A stretch of 64,000 nt of DNA from Sva-07 sp963747375 (GCA_963747375.1 CAVVFL010000014.1:1-64000), one strand, 5' to 3'; positions 30,101 through 39,997 are shown, counted from the first letter of the stretch. Translations and numbers: made by a program. Notes: a model not told the origin generated them from the sequence alone.

Positions 30101-32579
30101 CTCCGCCTGCGTCGGCTCCGAGGTTCACACGAACCGGATTGATGAGCAGGGCTGCGGCGGTGCCATCGACCAGCAGGGTGTTTGCTCGTCCGGTCTGCCG
30201 GGTGAACAACGTGATCACGCTGCTGGCCGGCCAGACGACCGGGAGAGCGGTCATCGAGCTGCCGGCCGGAACACGGGAGTTGATGTAGGCGGCGAGCTCC
30301 GCCGCGCCGGCGCTCGCCGGCAAGTTCGGACCCACGGTCAACTCGATGTCGACGGCCTGCGGAGCAGCCGATGGTGCATCGCTGTGCAGCACGAACCGAA
30401 GGTGCTGCCCGCTGAGGATCTCGAACGGTTCGGCGAACAGCGTTCGCACGCGTGCTCCGAGGCGACGGTCCTCGGCGCGCACGGTGTCGTTCCGTTGGGC
30501 GAGCAACCCGATGGCGATGGCCCCTGGCGTGTCCAACACCTCGATACTCCCAGCGGTCGCTCGGGCGGCGGTGGGTTCGTGGATGATCTCGACACCGCAG
30601 CCGATGGGCTCGGGAATCCACCGATCACCGGTGGTGCGTCGCGTCGCGTAGAGCCGATTCTTTCTCGCGTTGAACACCCGGCCGGGACGCGTGGGATGGA
30701 ACACCGTCTCAGCGACGAACGGCGCACGATCCGAACCGCGGAATCCGTCGGTGAGTTCCCTCGGCCACGAACCCGTCTGGGACCCATCACGCAGGAGCGT
30801 CACCGCGTCGCGCAGTCGTCCGGGATACCGGATCTCGGTGATCCCCGACTGATAGGTCGCCAACAATCGATACGGGTCATCCGGGTCGAACGCGACGAAT
30901 CCACCATCGGCCGTCTGCAGCAGATCCCACGACATCCCCCCGGTCGACACGAATGCGCCGTTGTCCTGGAAGCCGGCACCCATCACCGAAGGCAGTCGCG
31001 GATGCTGGGTCAGGTCGTACATCTGAGATGCGCTGATCCCATGGCTGCGCTTGCGCCAGGTGGGCACGCCGACCGGAATCGGCAGGGATTGCTGTCCGCT
31101 CGCGTACTGACTCGTCGACGTCTGCCAGTCGGCACTCACCGAGATGCCACCGTCGTTGGCGTCCCACAACCACACCGGTCCGGCACCCACGCCCTGATCG
31201 AACGGAACCGGCGGTCGCGGAGCGAAGGCGAACTGATGGTGGTCCGCGTGGTGCCCCCGTTCGACGACGTAGAGGAACTGGTTCTGCGCCTGACGCCAAT
31301 GACCGGCCTGCGACGTCGACGCAGTCGCGGACAGGTTGATGAACATCTCCTGCATCCCGAACGCGATGTGCGACGGGTTGGCGGGGTTCACGGCGATCGC
31401 GAGGTTGTACTCACCCTGATCCTGGTCGGCGAAGCCCGAGTGGTTGGCGAGTCGACTGACCCGAACGTTCGGGTTGCCGGAACCGCCGACTGCGTCGAGG
31501 TTCGAGATCCGGAAGACCCGATACGGCGTGCGGTCCGCGCGGGCCCACGCCGCGAAGATGAACGGACCAGCGCTGCCGACACGTGCGATCGCGGCCAGCT
31601 TGCCTGCCGCCGGTGGCGACGTACTGAGCGGACTGCCGGCCGGCCCGGCCGGAACGGCTGGGAGTTGGCATGTGTTCGCCACCGATGGCGGAGCCCAGTC
31701 GGGGAGAATCCCCTGGAGTGCGGCGTGCGCGATCGACGGGTCCGGGATGCGCACCATCACGGCGTGCTGCGTCACCGGCGGTCCGGGCCGGGTCTGGAAT
31801 CCACGCAGCGCGAGAAAGACCCAGTTCACGGCGCCGACGGGCACGATGCACACATCGGAGTACGCCTGCCCGTCGCCGTACTGCTCCCACGTGGCTCCTC
31901 CGTTCATGGTTCGCAGCACGCCGCCGTCGGTCGCTGCCCAGCACACCAGCGGATCGGTCGGGTGGGCGGCGAGCGCGGCCACTCTCAGCGAGCCGAATGC
32001 GGTGCGCGCCACCGGCGGATTCGCCCATCTCGCACCCGAATCGGTGCTGCGCCACACACCGGAGGGCGGGATCGTCTCGCCGCCACCGGTCGACGACTCA
32101 CCCGTGCCCGCCCAGACGACGGTCGGTTGACTGGGCGAGATCGCGATCGCGCCCATCGACAACGAGGGCTCGTCGTGCCAGAGCGGGAACCATGTCTCAC
32201 CGGCATCGCGAGACTTGAAGATCCCACCGGACGCCGGCCCGGCGTACATGGTGCGCACGTCGCTCGGGTCGATCGCGATGCACCGCACACGGCCACCAAC
32301 GTTGCGCGGCCCGATCGGCACCCAGTTGTGCGCACCGGCGACCGGAGCCCGCCCACCCGTCGCCACCGTCTCGGCCTCGCCAGGGCGACGCACCGCCGCT
32401 CCTGTCGTCGATCGTCGCTCCCCATCGAAGAACTGGGCCTTGACCTCGAGCGGGGCATCGAACGGCATCGGGTTCCTGAGGAACGTGCCGTCGCCGACGG
32501 CAGTCGGTTCGGTCGGCTCGTCTGGCGCGGGCGGATCGTCGACCGGGTCCGGGTCGCCGGTGCCGTCGTCGTTGCTCAT
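27102..32579 (-). CDS. Giant BNR/sortilin-type beta-propeller protein, last gene of injection-system operon
   Basis: 1825 residues, no signal peptide. The N-terminal half contains many BNR Asp-box units: GIFKSRDAGETWFPLW, GVWRSTDSGARW, GVLRTMNGGATWEQYG, and later YRSSDGGDVWTQV, FRTIDDGRSWLPIG and WFSDDGGTSWRAFNEGLPN, forming one or two beta-propellers. Between and after them are repeated modules of about 100 residues with an AxxIN-type helix (AELAAYINSRV, EGFAARLRRAL, DEVAAVINRSM, RQVRAAINRQC). Propellers of this type bind glycans or proteins. Its place at the operon end, 16 nt after the hydrophobic protein, suggests a surface-binding, receptor or cargo role. ATG 32579 replaces a longer in-frame start because acidic-linker sequence begins there. 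Confidence 0.78.
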   Translation of the reverse strand: MSNDDGTGDPDPVDDPPAPDEPTEPTAVGDGTFLRNPMPFDAPLEVKAQFFDGERRSTTGAAVRRPGEAETVATGGRAPVAGAHNWVPIGPRNVGGRVRCIAIDPSDVRTMYAGPASGGIFKSRDAGETWFPLWHDEPSLSMGAIAISPSQPTVVWAGTGESSTGGGETIPPSGVWRSTDSGARWANPPVARTAFGSLRVAALAAHPTDPLVCWAATDGGVLRTMNGGATWEQYGDGQAYSDVCIVPVGAVNWVFLALRGFQTRPGPPVTQHAVMVRIPDPSIAHAALQGILPDWAPPSVANTCQLPAVPAGPAGSPLSTSPPAAGKLAAIARVGSAGPFIFAAWARADRTPYRVFRISNLDAVGGSGNPNVRVSRLANHSGFADQDQGEYNLAIAVNPANPSHIAFGMQEMFINLSATASTSQAGHWRQAQNQFLYVVERGHHADHHQFAFAPRPPVPFDQGVGAGPVWLWDANDGGISVSADWQTSTSQYASGQQSLPIPVGVPTWRKRSHGISASQMYDLTQHPRLPSVMGAGFQDNGAFVSTGGMSWDLLQTADGGFVAFDPDDPYRLLATYQSGITEIRYPGRLRDAVTLLRDGSQTGSWPRELTDGFRGSDRAPFVAETVFHPTRPGRVFNARKNRLYATRRTTGDRWIPEPIGCGVEIIHEPTAARATAGSIEVLDTPGAIAIGLLAQRNDTVRAEDRRLGARVRTLFAEPFEILSGQHLRFVLHSDAPSAAPQAVDIELTVGPNLPASAGAAELAAYINSRVPAGSSMTALPVVWPASSVITLFTRQTGRANTLLVDGTAAALLINPVRVNLGADAGGAFGGGALPAVAFVDLPNPTDFSGTRLTVTRNGRPARHIDFAADSMLGPEGFAARLRRALGADDILVATNDLDWGVRLTATAPTGVADVLGTGASNFTTQPRSPARSFSINQRRTFFFPSPPTQGIRIRERTTGVQTANLPMTAAALGTADVVDVTSVEMVHAFRSQLAAAPANVRVRCDLDLNPSHANDWATSNEGAVAEVAFSPSDPQIAWAGDGAGRMYRSSDGGDVWTQVTPLPTLDVFGAVDAIAVHPRTPTTVVVGVYAQGAFVAPLSFLFRTIDDGRSWLPIGDDIHDANGDRVGVRAVEFDPSDPDRVYAGTDLGVWFSDDGGTSWRAFNEGLPNARVTDLAFEPRQRLLRAGLWGRGVYERHVGNEPVKGVRLHVRTTSLDDGWNQPVPGPAVDALVPRSVALDESPDIKQTTIDPRRGLVLDGVEFDEDVRNEPVRAGPAFIAVQINNRGAFPTSTAHAALLWSPADDGPPMLPAGLWDALAAGPLVAGAVFGGWTAIGELAPADLHAMDHHIVAPGYPRAVVFGQGPAFTWEPEALRPHRRIGLLALVRCDEDPLAPGADNVFDLIHSEAKAAYRECDIVSGDDDDRIVLRSVTGAGFTVAAASGSGNAANGAAPFGISVAGAPIQRLEFPIAGPYDLTPATRAFRLRVTHNVTVTFAVDDPAIRNIGRAFADEVAAVINRSMIDVGIPVRSDGRAYDSGFQDALAVTPLGGAQLTFAAGSTAAGRLGLATGVTRSAAANQSFVTPFANRGPFNLTPNAGNPRALVCVVVVDALIQFPVTTKEIPSLGAATARQVRAAINRQCREAGIGVVAERRRHGLAVRRTPTEAVASRVVTGGFGLGDLVVVPGAEVAAGVVRDALFAVGAARGVDALAPSTTNRLYLRSANTGNVDVAAVRHRIFEVTPTPFAIVEVGVTVSEPRTAGSSGVAALTWDVPARASGSRVFVLAVADTPADPLDPTAATEGITSLHGAHDFCVRHPNAAMREFEVG

Positions 32580-32595
32580 CGTGGCCCCCGGTGGC

Positions 32596-35175
32596 TCATG
32601 GGTCGAGGTCGAGGAGGAACTGGACGCCGGCGGTGAGTTCGGCGTTGGTCGGACGGAACCGTCGGCCGTCGTGGGCGACCACCTCCGGCGTGTAGGACAT
32701 GACCACGGTGGCGCCGGCGTCAGCGAGCGTGTCCGTGGCCATCCGGAGCCAGGCCCGCCACAGCGGCACCCATCCCGTCGCGAGCGCAATCGCACGTCCG
32801 TCGGGTCGGCCCGGCGGCGGCGCCGGCACGGTTTCCGGAGCCGCACCTCCGGAGACGATCTCTCGCCACTCGTTGATCCGTCGCTCGTCGAGATTCCAGT
32901 TGCGGAACACCTGATCGACCGGTGTCAGGACTCCGAGCGCAGCCGGTGCCGGAGGCGCAGCCTGTCCGATCGGTGCGATGGGACTGGGCTGAGCGGGCAC
33001 CACGTCGCGAAGTCGCGAGGATGCCCCGAGGCACAGCAGGACGGCAAGGTCCGCGGCGGTGCCGAGTGCGGTGTCGTCGAGGTCGCCGAGGCCGGCTCGG
33101 GGAACGACCCGGATGCCGCGCAATGGCGAGCCGCTCGGGCCTCCGAGCCCGAACGGTGTCGACAGGTTCGAGCGGGGCGTGTGCCGGAGTTCGTACGCCT
33201 TGGCCCGGCTGGTGCCGACCGGACGGAACTCGGCTGCCACCGCGTCGTGCGCCGCGATCGTTGCCAGAGCGTCGCCCGGGTCGGCGAGCGATGACGGCCA
33301 TGGCAGGTCGTAGTCCGGGTCGGGGTCGTCGGTCTCGCTCGCGTCGGCGATCTCGGCGTGGAGGTCGCCCGGAAACGCACTGGTCAGCTGCGCCACGATC
33401 GATGCCGCGGTCCGGACACCGGGACCGATCGGAATCGGAGTGGTCGCACCGCCGGTTCGGAGCTGGATGAGATCCCCATCGTGGGCGACCTCGAGTGGGT
33501 CGTTGCCCGTCCACCAGAGTCGGACCAGGGGGCGACTCCCGCTCGGATAGCGGAGGTCGGCGAGTGTCGGCGCCGTCACGCCCGGTTCGGCCCAGAGTGT
33601 CGAGTCGTCGAACAGATGCGCCGATGCCGGCCACTCCGAGCGCGGCCCGGCGTGTTCGAGTGCGCTCGCGAGTGCCTCCGGCGGGCCGGTCCTGAACCAC
33701 GACAACCAGCTCGTGCCGGCCAGCCCGAACGCCATGGGGAGCCCGGCGCCGAGCCAGAGTCCGATCGTCGTGACGATCCAGGTGGTCCACGACGCGGCGT
33801 CCTCGCCGTCCTCGCCCACCAACTCCACGATCGCCTTGATGATCGCCGCCTGCGCGAGCGAGGCCACCGTCGTCATGCCGGGGATCGTCTGCATCGCAAA
33901 CACCGCGCCCGCGCCCGGTTGACGTCCACCCGACGCGGCGATGGCCCTGATCAGCGCGTACACATCGGCGCCGAGCAGGCCGCCGGCGATGGCCCAGCGG
34001 GCAGCAGGTGACGGGTCCGATTCGCCATCGCCGATGGTCGGGATCCATCCGACGAGGAGGCCGGCACGCGCGAGGAACAACGTGAGTGCGTTCCAGAACG
34101 GTTCGGAGTGATCCGGCACGTTCGACCACATCACCATCGAGTAGACGAACGGACTGACCGCTCCGAGCCCGTTCGACAGTGTGATCAGCTCGGAGAACGA
34201 ACGATCGGTGAGCGGCGCGCCGGTGTTGAACCGGCCGGCGTGTGGCAACACCCGCGACAGCAACGTCGCCAATGACGGTGCGAGCAGGAGCGGGGTCAGG
34301 ACCCCGAACCACTCCGCCACGCCCCACGGTGTGAGCGAGGTGACCATCCGCTCGTATCCGGCCTTCGCCCGGGCGACGTCGAAGCCGGCATCCCCGGCGA
34401 AACGTTGTTCGAATGCCGAGAAGCCCCGACGCGCGGCGGGCACGGTCGCAGTCCCATAGGTGGATTCGAGCGTCTCGACGTACAACTGCAGGAACGGCGC
34501 GGCCTGGTCGGCGGTCGGCCACCACCCGTTCCAGACCGCGTTGGGATCGGTCGTTCCGATGAGCCCGGACAGAATCTGCTGGTCCGCGGCGGCGAGAAAC
34601 GGTCCTGGAAGGTGCCGGTTCCACTCTCGATTCGAGGTGGACGCCTGCGCACCTCTGGCGACCGGCCCCATGGTCACACCGTGAGCGATGGCTGCAAACA
34701 TTCCGAGGGTGACTGCCTCGCCCCGGGCGCGTCGTGCGGGGTCGGTCTCCGCTCGAACCGCTTGACCGAAGGCGTTCACGAACGCCGACGTCGGAACCTC
34801 GACCAGCGACAGATCCGGATCGCGCGTCCCACGCCGCATGAGATCCGATCTCCACGCGCCACCGGCGGCGAACAGATCGCCGAATGCGGCGATCTCGAAT
34901 CCTGCGCTCCCGAGGACGGCGTACCGGCTGGGCCCGGGAGCGAGCGGGTTCGTCGCCGGAAGCGGCGACGGATCGCGACCACCGAGGATGTCGGCCGCCG
35001 CCTGCACGAGTCCCAACACGCGGCGCTCGGTGGCGCCGAACGTCGAGCGACCGACTCCTCCCGACGGCGAGTTCACGGTGGACGAGTCGAGCTTGCGTTC
35101 CAATGCCTCTCGGGCATCTCGCATTCGGCTGTTCGCGAGCGCCACGACGGCGGCCGGTTGGACGAGCGAGCTCAC
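32596..35175 (-). CDS. 859-residue protein with hydrophobic helix cluster, injection-system accessory
   Basis: No known family was recognised. Residues about 1-290 are helical (MRDAREALERKL, GVTMGPVARGAQAST). Residues about 290-510 hold five to seven hydrophobic stretches (GVLTPLLLAPSLATLLSRVL, ALTLFLARAGLLVGWI, WIVTTIGLWLGAGLPMAFGL). The C-terminal third is soluble and includes one module like those of the neighbouring propeller protein (IPIGPGVRTAASIVAQLTSA). GTG 35175 overlaps the upstream stop (GTGA). The hydrophobic core could insert into a membrane after delivery; that is inference. There is no signal peptide. Confidence 0.7.
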   Translation of the reverse strand: MSSLVQPAAVVALANSRMRDAREALERKLDSSTVNSPSGGVGRSTFGATERRVLGLVQAAADILGGRDPSPLPATNPLAPGPSRYAVLGSAGFEIAAFGDLFAAGGAWRSDLMRRGTRDPDLSLVEVPTSAFVNAFGQAVRAETDPARRARGEAVTLGMFAAIAHGVTMGPVARGAQASTSNREWNRHLPGPFLAAADQQILSGLIGTTDPNAVWNGWWPTADQAAPFLQLYVETLESTYGTATVPAARRGFSAFEQRFAGDAGFDVARAKAGYERMVTSLTPWGVAEWFGVLTPLLLAPSLATLLSRVLPHAGRFNTGAPLTDRSFSELITLSNGLGAVSPFVYSMVMWSNVPDHSEPFWNALTLFLARAGLLVGWIPTIGDGESDPSPAARWAIAGGLLGADVYALIRAIAASGGRQPGAGAVFAMQTIPGMTTVASLAQAAIIKAIVELVGEDGEDAASWTTWIVTTIGLWLGAGLPMAFGLAGTSWLSWFRTGPPEALASALEHAGPRSEWPASAHLFDDSTLWAEPGVTAPTLADLRYPSGSRPLVRLWWTGNDPLEVAHDGDLIQLRTGGATTPIPIGPGVRTAASIVAQLTSAFPGDLHAEIADASETDDPDPDYDLPWPSSLADPGDALATIAAHDAVAAEFRPVGTSRAKAYELRHTPRSNLSTPFGLGGPSGSPLRGIRVVPRAGLGDLDDTALGTAADLAVLLCLGASSRLRDVVPAQPSPIAPIGQAAPPAPAALGVLTPVDQVFRNWNLDERRINEWREIVSGGAAPETVPAPPPGRPDGRAIALATGWVPLWRAWLRMATDTLADAGATVVMSYTPEVVAHDGRRFRPTNAELTAGVQFLLDLDP

Positions 35176-38100
35176 AGTCCGAACCCTCCGCCGGCGTCGA
35201 CGGACGCCGCGATCGACAGGTCCAGGCCCGGTATCGGACCGCCGTCGGACTCACATGCTTCCTGCAGCCGGCCGAGCGCGTCGATCACGTCGTTCATCCC
35301 GGTGTCGACGTCGGTGCCGATGACGCGAAGGGCACTGAGCACGGGGGTGAGCAGGACAGCGACGTCGAAGTCTCCGATCAGGGCGGCGACCTGGTCGTAC
35401 ACCGACAGTACGGGCGCGAAGAGCGTGGTCGGCCTGAACTCCTCGGCGAACTCGGTGACCAGGGCACGGAGGTCGTCGATGGCTTCGCGGACAGGAGCGA
35501 ACGGGTCGAAGCCGGCCAGCGTGGTGCGGATCTCGTCGAGCAGCTGAATCGGTTCGGCGAGCGCCACTGACGGGCTCAGGCTCCGCAACCGCTCGACGAG
35601 GTGACCGTGCAGCTCGGTCACTCCGCCGGCGAGTCCCTCCACGCCGACCGAGTCGAGCAGCGCCTCGAGTTCGACCACTCCCTCCCTCAGCGGGCCGAAG
35701 AGCCCGTCGTGGAGGAGATCGACGATCCGCGCGACGATCGACGTGGCGATCGATTCGATCGGACCGATCACGGCATCGGCACCGGCGGCGGTCAACGCGT
35801 CGGCGAGCGCATTGCGCGGGTCGCGCTCGTCCGGATCCGCCCCCGCGGCGACCAACAGGCTGCGCGCCTTCTCCACGACGGGACTCAACGGCGCAAACGA
35901 CACGGCCAGGCCCGACGCGACCACCGTGACTTCCGAACGGTCGGGCCCGGTTGTCGCTGCGACCAGCGACGCCGACGAGCTGATCACCGAGCTGACCTCG
36001 TCGACGTTGCGAAGCACGGTCGCCAGCGCGGCCGTCGGCGACGATGCGGCGAGCATGGGGGCCAGGCGCGCGACCAGCACACTGTCGGCGGGGTGCGCCG
36101 CGAGCGCTGCGGTCATCGCTCGGTGCCCGGCATCGAGCCCGACCGTCAGTGACCGCACGTCGATCGTGTCGACGAAGTGTCGGGCCGTCGCCAAGGTCGA
36201 TGACGCCGAGATCAGCCGGCGCCGCACGACATCGGCGCCGTCACGATCGCCCCGGACCCACGTGATGACCTCGTTGATCCCTGCCGCACTTGCCTTGTAG
36301 GGCAGTGGACCGAGCAGGGTGCCGAACACCGCCGCGCCCAGCTGCCCGCCACCCGGGCGCGGTCGGAGCGTGTCGACGACGTCGGTCCACCCGTCGCGCA
36401 TCGCGGCAAACACGGCGGTCGGATCGAGTCGTTGCGCCGCCGTGATGACGACGGCCTCGGCGTCGTCGAGACGCTCACGCCACGTCGACAATCCGAGTGC
36501 GGACTCGACCTCGTCGGTCAGGTCGTGCAGCACGTTGCCGACGGGCACGATCAGTTGGTCCGGGCTCACCTGGTTCAACGCATCGACAACGGTGGCGATC
36601 GCCGCATCGATCGGTTCGAAGAGTTCGTCGAGGTCGATCGAATCGAGGGCGCCGGTCACCTCGTCGAGAGCGGCCGTCACCGGTTCGAGGAGCGCGGCCG
36701 GGTCGAGCTCGGAGAGAGCGTCGAGGAGCGCCGCGAACGCTTCCGCCTCGAGTGCTTCCAGTGGCGGCCGGGGGTTGATCGATGCGACGAACGCCGTGAC
36801 GTCGGCGTATCCGGCTGCGACGGTGTCGAGCACCGAGGTGTCGAGTCCGCTGATCAGTCCCTGCAGCTGGTTGTCGAGTTCGATGCGGATCGGTTCGAGA
36901 TCGAGAGACTCGACCGGAGCACACGCCGCCTCGAGCGCCGCCTCGAGTTCGTCGGGAAGGAGAGCTCTGGGTACGAGTCCGAGGGCGTCGGCCGTGGTGG
37001 TGATCACGCCGCTCGCCATGTCGAAGATGGGCTTGACGGCGATCGCGTTCAGCGCGTCGGCGACCGATATGAGGGTCGTCTCGATCCGATCGCTCAGCCC
37101 GGCCAGGTCAAGCGATGTCAGCGCATCGGACACCGATTCGAACGGCGCGACGACCAGATCTCTGACTTCGACCAGACCGTCACGAACCGGCGCGAGCAGT
37201 CCGTCGACGACGTCGACCGCGTCGCGTACCTCGGTCGATGCATCATCGATCATCGCCGACACACCCGCGACGACCTCGCTCAGCGGGGCGACGACGAGGT
37301 GGATGGCATCTGCGACGCTGGACAGGTCGATCGCATCGATCGCCTGCCTGACCGGGTCGAGCACCGTGGTCAGCAGGGCGCCGATCTCATCGAGTGCGCC
37401 GTGCACCGCCCTGACCGGCGCCAACACCGGCGCCAGGATCGGGTCGACGAGCTGGCGCAGCGCTTCTGGTGGGATGCCGGCGATCGCCGCTTCCATCTGT
37501 GACGCCAACGTCGCGGTCGCACCCCACACGGTGTCGGCGCCGAGTTGTGGTACCTCGACGGAGAGCAACGGGGCTGCAGCGTCCAGCAGTGTGTCGACGA
37601 GCGAGCGGACGGGATCCAGATGCCGACGACGACAGTGCCACGCTGGCGAGCGTCAGACCGGCCACGAGCGCAGGGAAGTCGGCATCGACCAGCGTCGCCT
37701 CGGCGAACGCGAGGCCACGCACCAGCCGGTCGAGCAGTTCGGACACGTTCGCGAGGTGCAACTCGACCGGTCGTGCGACGATGTCGACGAGGTTCGCATC
37801 GTTGGGATCGATTCCGGTGAGCAGTGCCGCAAGACGCAGGCTCTGGTCGCCACCGACCGCGGCGATCAACGACGCGATCCGATCAGCCGAGAGCAGATCG
37901 ATCGCCAGCGATGACCGCTCCTCGATTTCGCGCGATGTCGTGTCGACCCCGACGAGCGCACCGATGACTTGGACCAGGGAGATCAGCCCACCGGCCGGGC
38001 CGCCGACGAGTGCCCCCGGGCTGCGCAGATCGAGTCCGAGCGGGCCGACGATGTCGAGGACGGATTGGACGCCCGGGGTGTCGCCGATCCGCGACGCCGC

Positions 38101-38466
38101 GTCGAACAGTGCGGGCAGTCCGGGACCCGACGGCCCTGGCATCGTGCCGAACGATGCGAGCAGGGCGGGGATCTCGCCCGAGCCGACCACGTCGATCACG
38201 GCGAGCGCGCTGCGCAGGGGCGCGAGCAGCGCGTCGAGATCGGGCAGCGCGCCCGTCACTCCCCCGAGCCGCTCGAGCACCGATGCGAGCGCCTCGGCCG
38301 TTCCGTCGAGCCCGATGCCATCGAGGTCGAAGGCGTCGATGTCACCGGCGAACGACAGCGTCGGCAGACCGACGGCGCCGAGGACATCCGACAGACCGGA
38401 GATGCTCGCGTCGAGGTCGAACCCACCCTGGCCGAAGCGTGCGTCGAGCGTTGTGGTGAGCGTCAC
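35172..38466 (-). CDS. Long helical-repeat protein, tape-measure candidate (frameshifted)
   Basis: Starts at GTG 38466 (GTGA overlap with the fibre gene) and ends at 35172. One extra base near 37620 splits it into two frames (VALSSSA to HLDPVRSLVDTLLDAAAPLL); joined, it is about 1098 residues. It is almost wholly alpha-helical, built from irregular amphipathic repeats such as LLAPVRDGLVEVRDLVVAPF, LLEPVTAALDEVTGALDSID and LFEPIDAAIATVVDALN. Long helical proteins set tail length in contractile particles, but a tape measure normally lies between chaperone and hub genes, not here. It could equally be a scaffold or cargo. No catalytic motif is seen. Confidence 0.68.
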
Positions 38467-39995
38467 CCGGCCGCCATCCGCATCCAGGTTCGCATGATGC
38501 CCCCGGGACGAGGGAGGTGCACGGCGAACAGCGACGTCCACGACCCGGACGCAGGTTGGCCCTGCTCGTCGAGAACGAGATCGCAATTGAGATCGATCAC
38601 CAAGGAGCCACCCTGTTGGCCCGTCAACTCCTTGATGATGGCGAGGTCGTCGGGATCGATGCTCCACGCGAGCCGTTCGGCATCCGCCGACGCCGTTCCC
38701 GAGATGACGTGCACCTGCGCACCGGACTGCCGGGGACGCAGCCACACCTCGACGATGTTCTCGCTGGAACGCTTCACGAAGTCGGCGTTGATGGGCCGGT
38801 CGAAGGTGAAGACCAGACCACCGCGGACCACGTCCATCGCGTCGCTGACCCGCAGCCGACGGAACGGATCCCAGTTCAGTTCCTTCAACGTTGCGATGTC
38901 GAATGCCGCACCCGCCGGCCCCTCGGGACCAGGGGCCCCGGGCTCGCCCTGCGGACCGATCTCGCCCTGCGGACCCGGCGACCCGGCCGACTCACCCTGC
39001 GGGCCCGGCTCACCAGAGCACCGCCCCCGCACGCTCACCCTGCGGACCCGGCTCACCCTGCGGACCCGGCTCACCCTGCGGACCCGGCTCACCCTGCGGA
39101 CCCGGCTCACCCTGCGGACCCAGCTCACCCTGCGGACCCAGCTCACCCTGCGGACCCGGCTCACCCTGCGGACCCGGCTCACCCTGCGGACCCGGCTCAC
39201 CCTGCGGGCCCGGCTCACCAGCAGCACCCGCTTCACCCTGCGGACCCGGCTCACCAGCAGCACCCGCTTCACCCTGCGGGCCCGGCTCACCAGCAGCCCC
39301 GCTTCACCCTGTGGGCCCGGCTCACCCTGCGGGCCCGGCTCTCCTTGCGGGCCCGGCTCTCCTTGCGGGCCCGGCTCTCCTTGCGGGCCCGGCTCACCTT
39401 GCTGGCCCGGCTCGCCCTGGGGACCAGCAGGGCCGAGTCCGCTGCCACCCGCGAGCGCCGCGCCATCGAACCGCCACCGCCCACGCTCGTCCTCGACGAA
39501 CAGTCCGCTGTGGCCGTGCCCACCGGACGCGGTGAACAGCGAGGTGTCCTGAGTGACCGTGATGTCGGTCCCGAGCACCTCGATCTCGCCGATGACCAGC
39601 ACGTCCGGATGATCTGTGACAGCGACGGACGCGTCGGTCACCTCGACCAACGTGTCATCGAAGATGATCGTCGGGCGGTCACCCACCCGAGCACCCTCCA
39701 GATCATGACTCGATGCGCGCAACGCAACACGGAAGTTGCCATCGCCGGGAGTGAGCTGCACGGGTACCTCACCGTCGAGCCGTATCACCGCACCACCAGG
39801 TGTGATCGCGATCCCTGGGCTCACCGTCACCGAGCCCGCATCTGCGATCAACCGAAGCCCGGATCCGATGCGCCCGAACCCGACGATCTCGCGCAGATCC
39901 GCTGCAGCGCGAAGCGCCGACGCCTGCAGATGGTTCAGATGCAGTGCGGTGACCCGCAAACCGTCGACGAACTGGGCACGAGGTGCTTCGCTCAT
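38463..39995 (-). CDS. Collagen-like fibre protein of the injection system (two compensating frameshifts)
   Basis: About 510 residues. The N-terminal 190 residues (FVDGLRVTALHLNHLQASAL, VTVSPGIAITPGGAVIRLDG) are tail-fibre-like. A Gly-X-Y block (GPQGEPGPQGEP, GEAGAAGEPGPQ) runs over 39000-39450, then a C-terminal domain (GGLVFTFDRPINADFVKRSS). The collagen block loses one base near 39298 (one repeat lacks an A present in its sisters) and regains frame near 39020 (one extra base); between these, the readable frame gives a false Arg/Val-rich sequence. A trimeric fibre for target binding is likely. ATG 39995 is favoured by AAGGAG 7 nt upstream; GTG 40001 is possible. Confidence 0.75.
   Translation of the reverse strand: MSEAPRAQFVDGLRVTALHLNHLQASALRAAADLREIVGFGRIGSGLRLIADAGSVTVSPGIAITPGGAVIRLDGEVPVQLTPGDGNFRVALRASSHDLEGARVGDRPTIIFDDTLVEVTDASVAVTDHPDVLVIGEIEVLGTDITVTQDTSLFTASGGHGHSGLFVEDERGRWRFDGAALAGGSGLGPAGPQGEPGQQGEPGPQGEPGPQGEPGPQGEPGPQGEPGPQGEAGLLVSRARRVKRVLLVSRVRRVKRVLLVSRARRVSRVRRVSRVRRVSRVRRVSWVRRVSWVRRVSRVRRVSRVRRVSRVRRVSRVRRVSVRGRCSGEPGPQGESAGSPGPQGEIGPQGEPGAPGPEGPAGAAFDIATLKELNWDPFRRLRVSDAMDVVRGGLVFTFDRPINADFVKRSSENIVEVWLRPRQSGAQVHVISGTASADAERLAWSIDPDDLAIIKELTGQQGGSLVIDLNCDLVLDEQGQPASGSWTSLFAVHLPRPGGIMRTWMRMAAG
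39000..39450. repeat. 18-bp tandem repeats encoding Gly-Pro-Gln-Gly-Glu-Pro
   Basis: The plus-strand unit CTCACCCTGCGGACCCGG and close variants (CTCACCAGCAGCACCCGC, CTCTCCTTGCGGGCCCGG) repeat more than 20 times. They are coding, in the collagen-like fibre gene. Near-identical units make slippage and assembly collapse likely, so the copy number should be treated as approximate. Confidence 0.9.
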
Positions 39996-39997
39996 GG

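Noticed and set aside
28956..32636. Plus-strand open frame of 1226 codons
   Set aside because: Arg/His-rich and without motifs; it is the antisense shadow of the BNR propeller gene, whose repeats and start are clear.
39000..39450. Possible CRISPR array
   Set aside because: The regular 18-bp units have no spacers and encode Gly-Pro-Gln-Gly-Glu-Pro repeats.
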